In this document: positions 52,984 through 60,475 of the stretch, piece by piece | Position numbering within the stretch: the first letter of the stretch is position 1 | Layout of the letters: each line of letters opens with the position of its first letter | DNA from: Nitrincola salilacus | GTDB taxonomy: Bacteria; Pseudomonadota; Gammaproteobacteria; Pseudomonadales; Balneatricaceae | Reading direction: 5' to 3' | Assembly: GCF_046271865.1 (NCBI RefSeq) | Contig: NZ_CP176580.1 | Coordinates: 2,356,001-2,420,000, forward strand | Length of the DNA: 64,000 bases | Translations under genes and position numbers: made by a program | Notes under the pieces: model-generated | Seen by the model: only the letters and a program-made list of their open reading frames with translations | The model's database searches: none | What the model was told of the DNA's origin: nothing

Positions 52984-54005
52984 TTGATACTCATTGACCC
53001 TTCTCCCCGACCTAGTCAGATTGGCTAAGCTGGAAGGCGACGAAACCAAAAAGGAGAAGACCCAATGAAGTTTTATACTACACAATATCCGTACTATTGT
53101 GGAATAGATTTGCACGCGCGCTCTTTGTACGTGTGCATTCTGGATGAAACCGGTGAAACCATCCTGCACCGTGAAATCAAAGCATTACCAGAACCTTTGC
53201 TGGATTTATTGGCACCCTACATCGGTAACATTGTCGTTGGTGCTGAATGCATGCACTGCTGGTACTGGGTTAGCGATTTTTGTGCTGAGCATGGCATCGA
53301 CTTTATTCTCGGCCATGCGCTTTACATGAAGGCTATACATGGCGGTAAAGCCAAAAATAACCTGGACTTAAACATCATCGCGCTTTACCGTCACGAACTC
53401 AGCGCCATCGAGTGGTTTATGGAAAAGCATGCCAAGCATCACAACGGCCGCGATTACCACATCCTCACCAGTTTCCCGGGCATTGGTCGCATTCTGGCAC
53501 TGACTATTCTGTTTGGAGTCGGCGACATCAGTCGATTTAGCACCGTGCAGGATTTTGCATCATACAGTCGCCTGATTAAGTGCAAAGCCGAATCAGCAGG
53601 AAAAAGCTATGGAAACCCAGGGCAATAAAATCGGCAATGCTCATCTGAAGTGGGCCTTCGGTGAAATTGCCGTGCTACACCTTGTCGCCGCGCATCACCA
53701 TCAGCAAGATGGTTTGCACCTGTACTGAGCCTGAAACTAACTGGCTTGAAACCCGACGCCTTGAATAGTGCCAGCCACAGGTTAACCGATGATTGTCTGG
53801 TGCCCCTGCTGTCAGTACGGAAGCTGAAATCAGCAGGCGCTCATTGAACATGAGATAAGAGAGCCCCGATATGTGTTTGTTGCAAGCTATCGCCTGGAAA
53901 CCATGATGACAGATGAAGCAGTCTATCTTGCTGATGGACACAGACTGGCCGCTAACGCGGCCAGAGGAGCGGTTTTACCTATTGACTCCGTGGGGGCTCA
54001 TATGT
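52984..54005 (+). mobile_element. IS110-family element A2, internally deleted, inserted in attC
   Basis: Shares its left end (TTGATACTCATTGA) and right end (GGCTCATA) with A1, and like A1 sits just inside the R'' core. At 1022 bases it is about 400 shorter than A1 because of an internal deletion in the transposase gene. Diverged from A1 by many substitutions, so the two arrived separately or long ago. Confidence 0.8.
53065..53728 (+). pseudogene. IS110-family transposase, deleted and frameshifted
   Basis: Starts MKFYTTQYPYYCGIDLHARSLYVCILDETG, like A1. After HGGKAKNN about 107 codons are missing compared with A1 (the join is to LDLNIIALYRHELS). A one-base shift in the GKSYG-TQGN region then ends the main frame at 53628; the A1-like NKIGNAHLKWAFGE continues in the next frame to 53728. 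The catalytic centre is lost. Confidence 0.88.
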
Positions 54006-54006
54006 G

Positions 54007-54537
54007 TTAGGGTTGAACACGAAGGTACACAATGCCCAGCAGGGCCATTGATGCATACCAAACAGCTTGCCGAGGATCGAACCTAAATAGGTTTCTAACG
54101 TCGTCAGTTACCTCGGTAGATAAGAGATTGAAATTTTTCAAAAATATATCCCTTTCCTTGGAGTTCATATTTTCGACATGTTCGGCCAGATCAAAATTCA
54201 CGTTCTTGACGTCATGCACTAGTTTGTTTCGTAGCTCTGAAAAGGAGCTTATAAAACGCCGTTCCGCTTCATCAAGTAGACCAAGTGACTTTATAAAAGC
54301 AGCCTTGCCTGTAGCTTTGTTGCTCATGTCAAGGCGTGAAAATATATCAGCTAAACCTGCTTTTCCGAGATGCTCTGTGAGCAAGTGGGAAATCGCTGCT
54401 TCGATAAGCGCGTGCATTTTAATTATGAACGACCAATCGTTCTCTTCATCATTATCTAAAGAATCAAAGAATCCTGGCTCAATGCCAAGTTTTTCTTCGA
54501 GGAGTGGGACTAACTCGCCCAAATTATGCTTGGCCAT
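54007..54537 (-). CDS. RX4H (HEPN/MltR-like) cassette protein
   Basis: A 176-residue helical protein. SLGLLDEAERRFISSFSELRNKLVHDV contains R103-N-X3-H108, the HEPN-type RX4H motif, in the context seen in MltR-like proteins. MHALIEAAISHLLTEHLG earlier is also MltR-like. A hydrophobic C-terminus (VWYASMALLGIVYL) may be a membrane tail. Its TAA overlaps the R'' core (CCCTAAC). Possible RNase toxin; no antitoxin in the cassette. Confidence 0.6.
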   Translation of the reverse strand: MAKHNLGELVPLLEEKLGIEPGFFDSLDNDEENDWSFIIKMHALIEAAISHLLTEHLGKAGLADIFSRLDMSNKATGKAAFIKSLGLLDEAERRFISSFSELRNKLVHDVKNVNFDLAEHVENMNSKERDIFLKNFNLLSTEVTDDVRNLFRFDPRQAVWYASMALLGIVYLRVQP

Positions 54538-54563
54538 TTTGCATATCCTCTTGAAACCCTAAC

Positions 54564-54911
54564 GAGCCTGTCGGATTAGAGATTTTGAAATCAAAATCCC
54601 CAGCATCAACAACCCGCCCTTCATTCTGGTGATTATTCCCCGCTCGAACCAATGATCTCAATCACCCATTCAAACAGCCTGTATACAGTACTTAATGCGC
54701 TCAACGCACCTTTATCAGCGCCAGTTGCCACTCCCGCTGCTGACCCTGTGTCGCGATCTTCTCAATGTTATGCACCAGACAATACATCAACCACTGGGCA
54801 TTAACTTTGGTTCTGCCTCTTAAGGTAAACCGATTCAGCCCCTTGTTGCACTCCAGATTGCCAAATACCGGTTCCACAGTACCCAATCGCTGGCTGTAGA
54901 TATGCCGCCCC
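54564..54911 (-). mobile_element. truncated second copy of the IS1182-family element
   Basis: Closely matches 50972-51320: left end GAGCCTGTCGGATTAG, then the 3' end of the transposase gene (GTVEPVFGNLECNKGLNRF onward). It breaks at GCCGCCCC, where attC sequence begins. The intact end abuts the minus-strand core GTTAGGG, the same position used by the full copy. Confidence 0.85.
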
Positions 54912-54946
54912 AGCCCCGAAGGGGCGACAACAGCCGTTTGTTACTT
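54912..54946 (-). other. attC site, left part only
   Basis: Minus strand: R''-like AAGTAAC, AAACGGCTGTTGTCGCCCC, loop TTCG, GGGGCTGGGG; the rest was removed with the IS1182 truncation. It directly follows the FosA-like gene. Confidence 0.75.
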
Positions 54947-54947
54947 T

Positions 54948-55346
54948 TCAGCACCACACTAGTCCTTTGTAGGGCGAGCTTTCCAGTTCAGCCAGGCGAG
55001 TGGATAATGTGCCGCAATGAAGTTCAAGGCGATGCCCATTTGGGTCGAGTAAATAGATGGAGTCGCCCTCACTGGTATTTTGCTTCCACTCTTCAACGCC
55101 AGCCTGGTTCAGATTAGCTCGCAGCTCAACGAGCTTCTCTTCGCTCACACTGAAAGCGACGTGTGTATAGTCCTTGGCGGGCTCAGGTTGCCCCATACTC
55201 AAACATAACCAAGTATCGCCTGCTGTCAAATAGGCGCCTGTGTCCCAGAAAACATGCAATTTCATTCCCAAAAGATCACGGTAGAACTCGATCGACGAAC
55301 TCAGGTCATGGACAGAAAAGGTGATGTGATTGATGCCGGTAATCAT
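54948..55346 (-). CDS. FosA-like fosfomycin-modifying glutathione transferase
   Basis: A 132-residue VOC-fold metalloenzyme. Metal ligands are H7 (MITGINHITF), H62 (DYTHVAF) and E108 (GHRLELHCG). The family block EWKQNTSEGDSIYLLDPNGHRLELH, including the K+-loop serine, and the ending RLAELESSPYKGL match FosA. FosA opens the fosfomycin epoxide with glutathione. The ATG at 55346 is chosen by homology to MLTGLNHLT; the frame is open 6 codons earlier. It sits in a cassette with attC sites on both sides. Activity is inferred; other glyoxalase-fold roles are less likely given the full motif set. Confidence 0.85.
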   Translation of the reverse strand: MITGINHITFSVHDLSSSIEFYRDLLGMKLHVFWDTGAYLTAGDTWLCLSMGQPEPAKDYTHVAFSVSEEKLVELRANLNQAGVEEWKQNTSEGDSIYLLDPNGHRLELHCGTLSTRLAELESSPYKGLVWC

Positions 55347-55364
55347 GCGATCCACCTTGAGCAA

Positions 55365-55422
55365 ACTTAACGTTGGAATTCAGTGGCTGCCAAAGGTGAT
55401 CCGCTGCAATGACGAGTTAGCC
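55365..55422 (-). other. attC site (58 bases)
   Basis: Minus strand: R'' GGCTAAC, TCGTCATTGCAGCGG, a short stem, GGCAGCCACTGAATTCCAAC and a perfect R' GTTAAGT. The stem match is weaker than in other sites, but the cores and the placement between two cassette genes support it. Confidence 0.65.
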
Positions 55423-55425
55423 CCA

Positions 55426-55655
55426 TCAGAGCGGCGGACGCCTTTGGTTAACCCACAGTTGTACGGTGTGTCGTTGCCACTGCCGCCTTGCATAAGCAGC
55501 CAGCCTCTCTGGCACTGCGTCACCATTGAGGGTCAGACGATTAATCATAAGCGCAAGGTCAACATCGGCGATGCACCACTGCCCAAACAAGTTCTCGGCT
55601 TCGACCGGCAGTAGCAACTCTGCCGCAGAGAAGAGCTTTTCTGAAGCTGCCTGTC
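55426..55655 (-). pseudogene. C-terminal fragment of a glutathione S-transferase (YfcF-like)
   Basis: The open frame QAASEKLFSAAELLLPVEAENLFGQWC, then IADVDLALMINRLTLNGD and VPERLAAYARRQWQRHTVQLWV, matches the helical C-terminal domain of YfcF-type glutathione transferases. The thioredoxin-like N-terminal domain is missing and there is no ATG with a ribosome binding site; a TGA precedes it. Likely a truncated cassette gene. Confidence 0.75.
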
Positions 55656-55736
55656 AACAACAGCGCAGTTTGACCGCATTGGCAGTGTTAACATAGAGTG
55701 TCTAGCGGCTCCATAGCTCGCACGTAAGTCCAGGTA

Positions 55737-56003
55737 TCACTTCCGGAAAAAAACAATCGCCAAGAGCCTTTTCAAATGGCTGGAAAATACCTGATTTCCA
55801 AGGAAGTCAATTTGACTATGACAGGACAAATCATGAGGGCTGTCATCTTCATCAGATAAAGGAACTTCACTCCTCCAAACCTCACAATCTTCAGGCGCAA
55901 CTATTCCTAGCTTCACTCTGCGTGATTTTTTGCTGAGGATACGGATCTCAGTCTGCCCACCGATATATAGGGCTTCTCCTGACTGTAGTGTCAGTGTTTT
56001 CAT
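55737..56003 (-). CDS. CsrA/RsmA-like RNA-binding protein with C-terminal extension
   Basis: An 88-residue protein with a perfect ribosome binding site (AAGGAGG) before the ATG at 56003. Residues 1-50 fit the CsrA fold: L4 (MKTLTL), SGEALYIGG, VKLGIVAPEDCEV and R44 in VWRSEV, the residues that contact GGA motifs in CsrA. About 38 extra residues follow (SDEDDSPHDLSCH onward), unlike housekeeping CsrA of about 60 residues. It may titrate or modulate the host CsrA network. Next to a small XRE regulator, in mobile DNA. Confidence 0.7.
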   Translation of the reverse strand: MKTLTLQSGEALYIGGQTEIRILSKKSRRVKLGIVAPEDCEVWRSEVPLSDEDDSPHDLSCHSQIDFLGNQVFSSHLKRLLAIVFFRK

Positions 56004-56151
56004 GTCATCCTCCTTGATAACGTATTTCACTTGTGTGTTCAGTTTTTCCAGATCAGTAATGGTAGGGCAACAGATCAAATACAGATCAAATACAGATCCA
56101 CCCATTGTATAGGAAGCTATAATAAAGGGCATGCTTACCACATATCGATCA

Positions 56152-56388
56152 TTAGCTCTTAGAACTAATAACCTCGTTCTTGAGGGGCAGCACTGGCGCA
56201 GGCTCACAACCCAGAGCCTCTGCTATCTGATATAGCGTTTCTACGGTGATGTTCACCTCACCACGTTCAATCCTGCCCATATAACTTCTGTCCAGCCCAC
56301 ACAACAGAGCCAACCCATCTTGCAATAGATTTTTCTGCAGTCTGAGGGCACAGATATTGGCGCCCAAGAGCTGGGGAAGCGAATGCAT
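56152..56388 (-). CDS. small XRE-family transcriptional regulator
   Basis: A 78-residue protein that is essentially one HTH_3 domain: LGANICALRLQKNLLQDGLALLCGLDRSYMGRIERGEVNITVETLYQIAEALG. GAGGG precedes the ATG. Its last residues end about 150 bases before the CsrA-like gene on the same strand, so the two may be co-transcribed. An inverted repeat CCCTC / GAGGG just upstream (56392-56413) could be its own operator. Confidence 0.8.
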   Translation of the reverse strand: MHSLPQLLGANICALRLQKNLLQDGLALLCGLDRSYMGRIERGEVNITVETLYQIAEALGCEPAPVLPLKNEVISSKS

Positions 56389-56719
56389 AAAGCCCTCAAT
56401 TTATTTAGAGGGCTGACTATCATTCTTTGCAGCATCCCTCCTTAGACTAGCCAGCTCGTTTATATCAAACTGAGCAGAGTTTCAGCAATCCGCTTCATCT
56501 AACCATACTATCTTAAGAAGATAGCTAGCAAGACCGGCAGTCGTGGGTTGGACTGAGCTTAATATTACGTCTCGACTTTTGGCGCAAGCGATCCTGCACA
56601 CATTGCCTAATGTTGATATTCGATCTGAGAGGATGTAAACGCCAATAAATTAGCACCTGTATTCCACATGCCAGCCGCGCCACACTGATTTCATCGCAAT
56701 AGTATCAAGGAATCAAGTG

Positions 56720-57028
56720 ATGACCACTTACGAACGTCAGCAGTATTGGCAGCAACAGATGGCAGACTGGTAGGCATCTAATCTGCCCGGTGCCGCATTC
56801 TGCAAACGGCATGTACTCTCATATCACCAGTTTGTCTACTGGCGCCAAAAGCTGACACAGGATGAGTATGCACAACCCGACGTGGTGGCAGGGTTTGCCA
56901 AAGCCACACCACTCCAAAGCTCTCACTCCCCGGCGGAGTTGACACTATCACTACCCGGTGGCGTATCGATCATTGGTCTGCATGCCGGGAATATTAATCT
57001 GCTGAGCTCGATCCTGAGGCAGCTGTGA
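56720..57028 (+). pseudogene. IS66 TnpA-like accessory gene with premature stop
   Basis: Frame from ATG 56720: MTTYERQQYWQQQMADW, then TAG at 56771, then ASNLPGAAFCKRHVLSYHQFVYWRQKL and LSLPGGVSIIGLHAGNINLL to 57028. The YWQ, FCKRH and FxYWRQK blocks are typical of IS66 Orf1. One nonsense mutation interrupts the gene. Confidence 0.8.
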
Positions 57029-57306
57029 TGCGTAGCCGCTACCTGCGTCCGGCACAGGATATACCGGAGATGTACCTCTACCGTGCGCCGATCGACTTCC
57101 GCAATCAGGCCAACAGTCTGGCCTTGTTGATTGAGCAGGAGCTGGGGCGCAACCTCTTTACCGGCGCACTGTATGCCTTCACCAATCGCCAGCGTAACAA
57201 GATCAAATGCCTGATGTGGGAAGACAACGGCTTCGTGCTTTATTACAAGGCGCTGGCCGAGGAGAAGTTCAAGATAACGTATTCACCCCCAAGTGGGTCA
57301 AAATAG
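57028..57306 (+). pseudogene. IS66 TnpB, 3'-truncated
   Basis: MRSRYLRPAQDIPEMYLYRAPIDFRNQANSLALLIEQELGRNLFTGALYAFTNRQRNKIKCLMWEDNGFVLYYKALAEEKF is IS66 Orf2. The last codons (SPPSGSK) are foreign, and about 25 family residues are missing, so the gene broke where the IS66 sequence ends. Confidence 0.8.
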
Positions 57307-57530
57307 ATGGCCATAGACACCAACATCCTGGTTCCATTTTTCGTTGATCCGAGCAAGCTTTTGATTCATCTCGTCATTAAGCTTCTGCTTGCCGCCAGAG
57401 AGCTCAATTACTCGCTTGGCAAGGTCTCGGTGATCAATATCCAAGCATACCCCTCAGAACATAACAGTTTCTTCATCGTCGTTTCTGCCGATGATTCCGA
57501 CAGATACCTCCCAAACCTATCACACCACCC
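57307..57530 (-). pseudogene. fragment of an unrecognised gene
   Basis: The minus-strand frame reads NDDEETVMF, a TGA, then VCLDIDHRDLAKRVIELSGGKQ and KLNDEMNQKLARINEKWNQ up to the IS66 break. The composition is protein-like with a heptad pattern, but I cannot name a family. It seems to be the end of a gene cut by the IS66 event and then damaged. Confidence 0.3.
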
Positions 57531-57549
57531 CGTTGAACCCCAGCAATGA

Positions 57550-57836
57550 AGGGCATAGAGCTTATATCCACCTCGCTAAGCGGCAGATATCAAAACCGAC
57601 AAAACTGTCGCCTTTGACGACTATCACCGATATCAACGTCTCCCAGGACGCTTATGCTGATTATTTCAGTGAGATGCGTCGCGCCCGAAGCGTTATATGG
57701 GACTGAGTTCTCTGCCATAACTTTGTAAAACCTCATCATTGCGGTTTACTGATGGACATTCAGTTAATCCAGCGGTCAACGATGAGCCCATCACAGTCAA
57801 TAGCTACGATCTATGAATTTTTTAATTTTGATAGTC
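57550..57836. other. non-coding stretch upstream of the methyltransferase
   Basis: No gene that I can support lies here. A short plus-strand frame (57491-57706) has no ribosome binding site and no family match. The region probably contains debris next to the restriction-modification island. Confidence 0.35.
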
Positions 57837-57837
57837 G

Positions 57838-57860
57838 ACTAATGTGCATGTCCTATTAGT
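57838..57860. promoter_or_regulatory. candidate operator (inverted repeat) upstream of the methyltransferase
   Basis: ACTAAT and ATTAGT are separated by 11 bases, about 87 bases before the methyltransferase start. The methyltransferase has its own N-terminal HTH, so it could bind here and control its own gene. Pattern-based only. Confidence 0.3.
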
Positions 57861-57946
57861 TGTTGAGACCTCATGTACTCAGTTTTTATTGACAGCTATT
57901 CTTAGTGTGGTAATTTGCTTGGTATATTTTATATTTCGAGGGCGAA

Positions 57947-59440
57947 ATGGAACTTATACCAAATGCAATCACAGCAAAACAAGCTGCGGAAATCATCGGT
58001 GTGTCTGAACAACGCGTAAGGACGCTTCTTCGCTCAGGCGCCATTGAGGGTAGACAGATCGGTAAACAATGGCTGACGACCGAGGAGGCTGTAAAACTCT
58101 ACCTTGAGGAGGGCGCCCCAACGCCACCGGAGGATCGGCCAAGAAAACCTGGAAAGCTTCCAAAGCTAAAGGCGCTGTCATTCTTTTCTGGCGCGATGGG
58201 TCTGGATCAAGGGCTTGAGAAGGCGGGGATCCACATGCTTCTCGCCTGTGAATTCGACAAAACCTGTCGAAGGACGATCACAGCGAACCGGCCAGATCTC
58301 GCACTACTTGGCGACATATGGAAGTACGACGCTCATCAAATTCGAGCTGCGGCTGGTCTTGATGTCGATGACGACATCGATGTCATGGTAGGAGGGCCCC
58401 CTTGTCAAGCATTCTCTACGGCTGGTGCAAGACGCGGTTTCCACGACGAGCGAGGCAACGCGTTCATTCGCTACATTGATCTGATTTTAGAGATGCGCCC
58501 TCGGTTTGCGGTCATAGAGAACGTCCGAGGCCTACTATCCGCCCCGATGGTTCACACACGGCACGCTGAACGTGGATCAGATTGGAAGCCAGCCCCAACC
58601 GAGCGGCCAGGAGGCGCTCTTATGCATGTATTGCAGCTGCTAAGGGCAGGCGGCTACGGGGTATCATTCAATCTGTATAACTCCGCCAATTTCGGAGTCC
58701 CCCAGTCCCGAGAGCGGGTTATACTGATCTGCTCCCGAGATGGGAAAAAGCTACCGCACCTAAATCCCACGCACTCTCAAGACGGTTCTTATGGGCTGCC
58801 GAAATGGAGGACGCTGCGTGAAGCCTTCAGTGGGCTAGATCCAAAGGCTGGTGACAGCGGCGAGTTCCCAGAAGATCGTTTACGTTTCTATCGTATGCTA
58901 GGGCCAGGGCAGTACTGGAAACACCTTCCCAAGGAGCTCCACCGCGAGGCCCTAGGACGCTCTTTGGACTCTGGTGGAGGCAAGACAGGTTTCCTTCGTC
59001 GACTAGATTGGAACAAGCCCTCTTGCACACTAGTGACATCACCGACGATGCCAGCAACAGATATTTGCCACCCTGAAGAAAACCGTCCACTGTCTGTTCA
59101 AGAATATGCACGTATTCAACAGTTCCCAGATAACTGGATAGTCTGTGGCTCTATAACCGACCGCTACAAACAGATAGGGAACGCAGTTCCAGTAGGGCTT
59201 GGGGAGGCCGTGGGGCGCACTATTCTCGCCCATATAGAAGGTCGCGATGAGCACCCCCCTTCAGGGTTCCCATTCAGTCGATATAAGAACAACGACGAAG
59301 TTTCGTGGGAGGCTCGTACTCGTGAAATCATGGGTCTCGACGACGAAGCCGGAAAAGGTAAGATCAAAAAGCGTGCCGTCAAGCCGAAGGAAAAAACAGA
59401 CCAAAAGCAGATAGCACTTTTTACGGAGAAAAGTGTATGA
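57947..59440 (+). CDS. C5-cytosine DNA methyltransferase with N-terminal HTH domain
   Basis: A 497-residue protein. Residues 8-55 (ITAKQAAEIIGVSEQRVRTLLRSGAIEGRQIGKQW) form an excisionase/MerR-like HTH. The methyltransferase domain (about 72-435) has motif I LSFFSGAMGLDQGL, motif IV GGPPCQAFSTAG with the catalytic cysteine, motif VI VIENVRGL, motif VIII and motif IX/X QIGNAVPVGL. It should protect DNA from the SinI-type nuclease encoded nearby, probably at a GGWCC-like site; this specificity is inferred. The C-terminal 60 residues are basic. GAGGG precedes the ATG; it overlaps the EVE gene by 4 bases. Confidence 0.92.
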   Translation: MELIPNAITAKQAAEIIGVSEQRVRTLLRSGAIEGRQIGKQWLTTEEAVKLYLEEGAPTPPEDRPRKPGKLPKLKALSFFSGAMGLDQGLEKAGIHMLLACEFDKTCRRTITANRPDLALLGDIWKYDAHQIRAAAGLDVDDDIDVMVGGPPCQAFSTAGARRGFHDERGNAFIRYIDLILEMRPRFAVIENVRGLLSAPMVHTRHAERGSDWKPAPTERPGGALMHVLQLLRAGGYGVSFNLYNSANFGVPQSRERVILICSRDGKKLPHLNPTHSQDGSYGLPKWRTLREAFSGLDPKAGDSGEFPEDRLRFYRMLGPGQYWKHLPKELHREALGRSLDSGGGKTGFLRRLDWNKPSCTLVTSPTMPATDICHPEENRPLSVQEYARIQQFPDNWIVCGSITDRYKQIGNAVPVGLGEAVGRTILAHIEGRDEHPPSGFPFSRYKNNDEVSWEARTREIMGLDDEAGKGKIKKRAVKPKEKTDQKQIALFTEKSV

Positions 59441-59910
59441 GTAAACCGAGGGAAAAAGGACACTATCTGCTTGTGGCCTCTACTTCGGAGTCAATTGACG
59501 GGAAAAAAATTCCCGCTGAAGAAATGGCTCGAAGACGGTTTGAAGTTGGGCTCTGGGGCCTTAACGCCAACACCCCGCACAAGTCTGAAATTAAGGCGGG
59601 AGACGACTTAATAGTCTATTTGGCGGGTATTCGTGGGCAAGCCTTCGTCGCCATCGCGACAGCAGGAAATGTTTACTTCAACGCAGTAAACTATTCAGCC
59701 GATGGTGATGCCCTTTCGAGCCCTCCTGCTGCGGTATTAGAATTGACAGACATCCGGCACTTCAAGCGTAATGTGAACATTCACGAGGTCAAGGATCGCC
59801 TCGGCTTTATTCCCAAGGGAACGATCAAATGGGGGTGCGTCCTTCAGCGCGGACTCAAACGCCTATCTCAAGAGGACGCATCACTAATCCTCCAGGAAGG
59901 GGGGCTATAG
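59437..59910 (+). CDS. EVE-domain protein
   Basis: A 157-residue protein of the EVE/PUA-like fold: GHYLLVASTSES, RRRFEVGLWGLN, KAGDDLIVYLAGIRGQAFVAIATAGNVYF and a closing segment with RGLKRLSQEDASLIL. EVE domains bind modified bases in DNA and are common in restriction systems. It starts in the stop of the methyltransferase gene (ATGA), so it is translated with it. It may recognise the methylated product or help target the nucleases. Confidence 0.75.
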   Translation: MSKPREKGHYLLVASTSESIDGKKIPAEEMARRRFEVGLWGLNANTPHKSEIKAGDDLIVYLAGIRGQAFVAIATAGNVYFNAVNYSADGDALSSPPAAVLELTDIRHFKRNVNIHEVKDRLGFIPKGTIKWGCVLQRGLKRLSQEDASLILQEGGL

Positions 59911-59914
59911 CTTT

Positions 59915-60475
59915 TCAAAAGGTTCCGTCGCGATTTTTTGCTATGAAGAGGGTCTCGAATGTCCTAACATCCAGCAAGAATGACGATTTAGCATTGCGGT
60001 CTTCGGGACTTTGCCTGTGCACATAATGATGCTCAGGCGCGCCCGACTCTATCATGGCCACGATAGCACTGAAGGGTAACCGAAAAACTCCACCAAGATA
60101 TTCCACCTCATTTTTCTGCCATCTGGTTTGTGTCCAATCCAGCCAGAAATAGATAACAATGTCTGGATACAAGGCTTGATAACGCTCGTAGTCCTTCCGA
60201 TTGAAGGTGACAGTGAAGCGTGGATCCATATTGTAACGGCTGACGGTGAAAAATGGCGTATTTTGCGTCTTCAGATCGGCTAGGGCGCCTTCGACAATCA
60301 GATCTGGCACGGTCTTATCATCGATTTTTTGTGGGTTAATGCTTGCATTGATTTTGAGTTTACCACGGCAAATGGATACAAATTTTTCTTCCAGCTTCTC
60401 GCCATGAAGGTACCACCAGCCTCGGTCTTCAGTGTCGTGGGGAACAGCCTGATTTCGATCTTTGCCTGTGTTCAC
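59915..60475 (-). CDS. PD-(D/E)XK-like nuclease of the restriction island
   Basis: A 186-residue protein. PDLIVEGALADLKTQNTPF, around residues 57-75, fits a PD-(D/E)XK active site (PD, then D-L-K). FTVTFNRKDYERYQALYPDIVIYFWLDW follows as the core strands. It overlaps the SinI-type gene by 4 bases and is downstream of it, so the two are co-translated. A second restriction subunit, a nickase or a modification-dependent nuclease are all possible. Confidence 0.55.
   Translation of the reverse strand: MNTGKDRNQAVPHDTEDRGWWYLHGEKLEEKFVSICRGKLKINASINPQKIDDKTVPDLIVEGALADLKTQNTPFFTVSRYNMDPRFTVTFNRKDYERYQALYPDIVIYFWLDWTQTRWQKNEVEYLGGVFRLPFSAIVAMIESGAPEHHYVHRQSPEDRNAKSSFLLDVRTFETLFIAKNRDGTF

Larger units (their letters stand above)
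38533..55655 (-). mobile_element. decayed integron cassette array (attC cluster without intact integrase)
   Basis: About ten attC sites or attC parts, all in the same orientation, separate genes that nearly all read on the minus strand and often end inside the R'' core. Genes are unrelated to each other and rich in anti-phage-like functions. Two kinds of IS110, one IS1182 and a group II intron relic interrupt the attC sites. No intact intI is in the window; a recombinase relic lies at 61359-61616. Individual sites are listed separately. Confidence 0.8.
56635..57306 (+). mobile_element. IS66-family relic
   Basis: Starts with GTAAACGCC, like an IS66 inverted repeat, and holds a damaged tnpA and a 3'-truncated tnpB in the usual order with a TGATG overlap. 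The large tnpC transposase and the right end are missing. It cannot move by itself. Confidence 0.75.

Noticed and set aside
38814..55422. The recurring hairpins as a CRISPR array or REP elements
   Set aside because: Spacing is by whole genes, the sequences differ except at core sites, and core-plus-stem order fits attC; no cas genes are present.
57491..57706. A 71-codon plus-strand frame before the methyltransferase as a small control protein
   Set aside because: No HTH pattern and no ribosome binding site; C-protein role is better assigned to the HTH fused to the methyltransferase.
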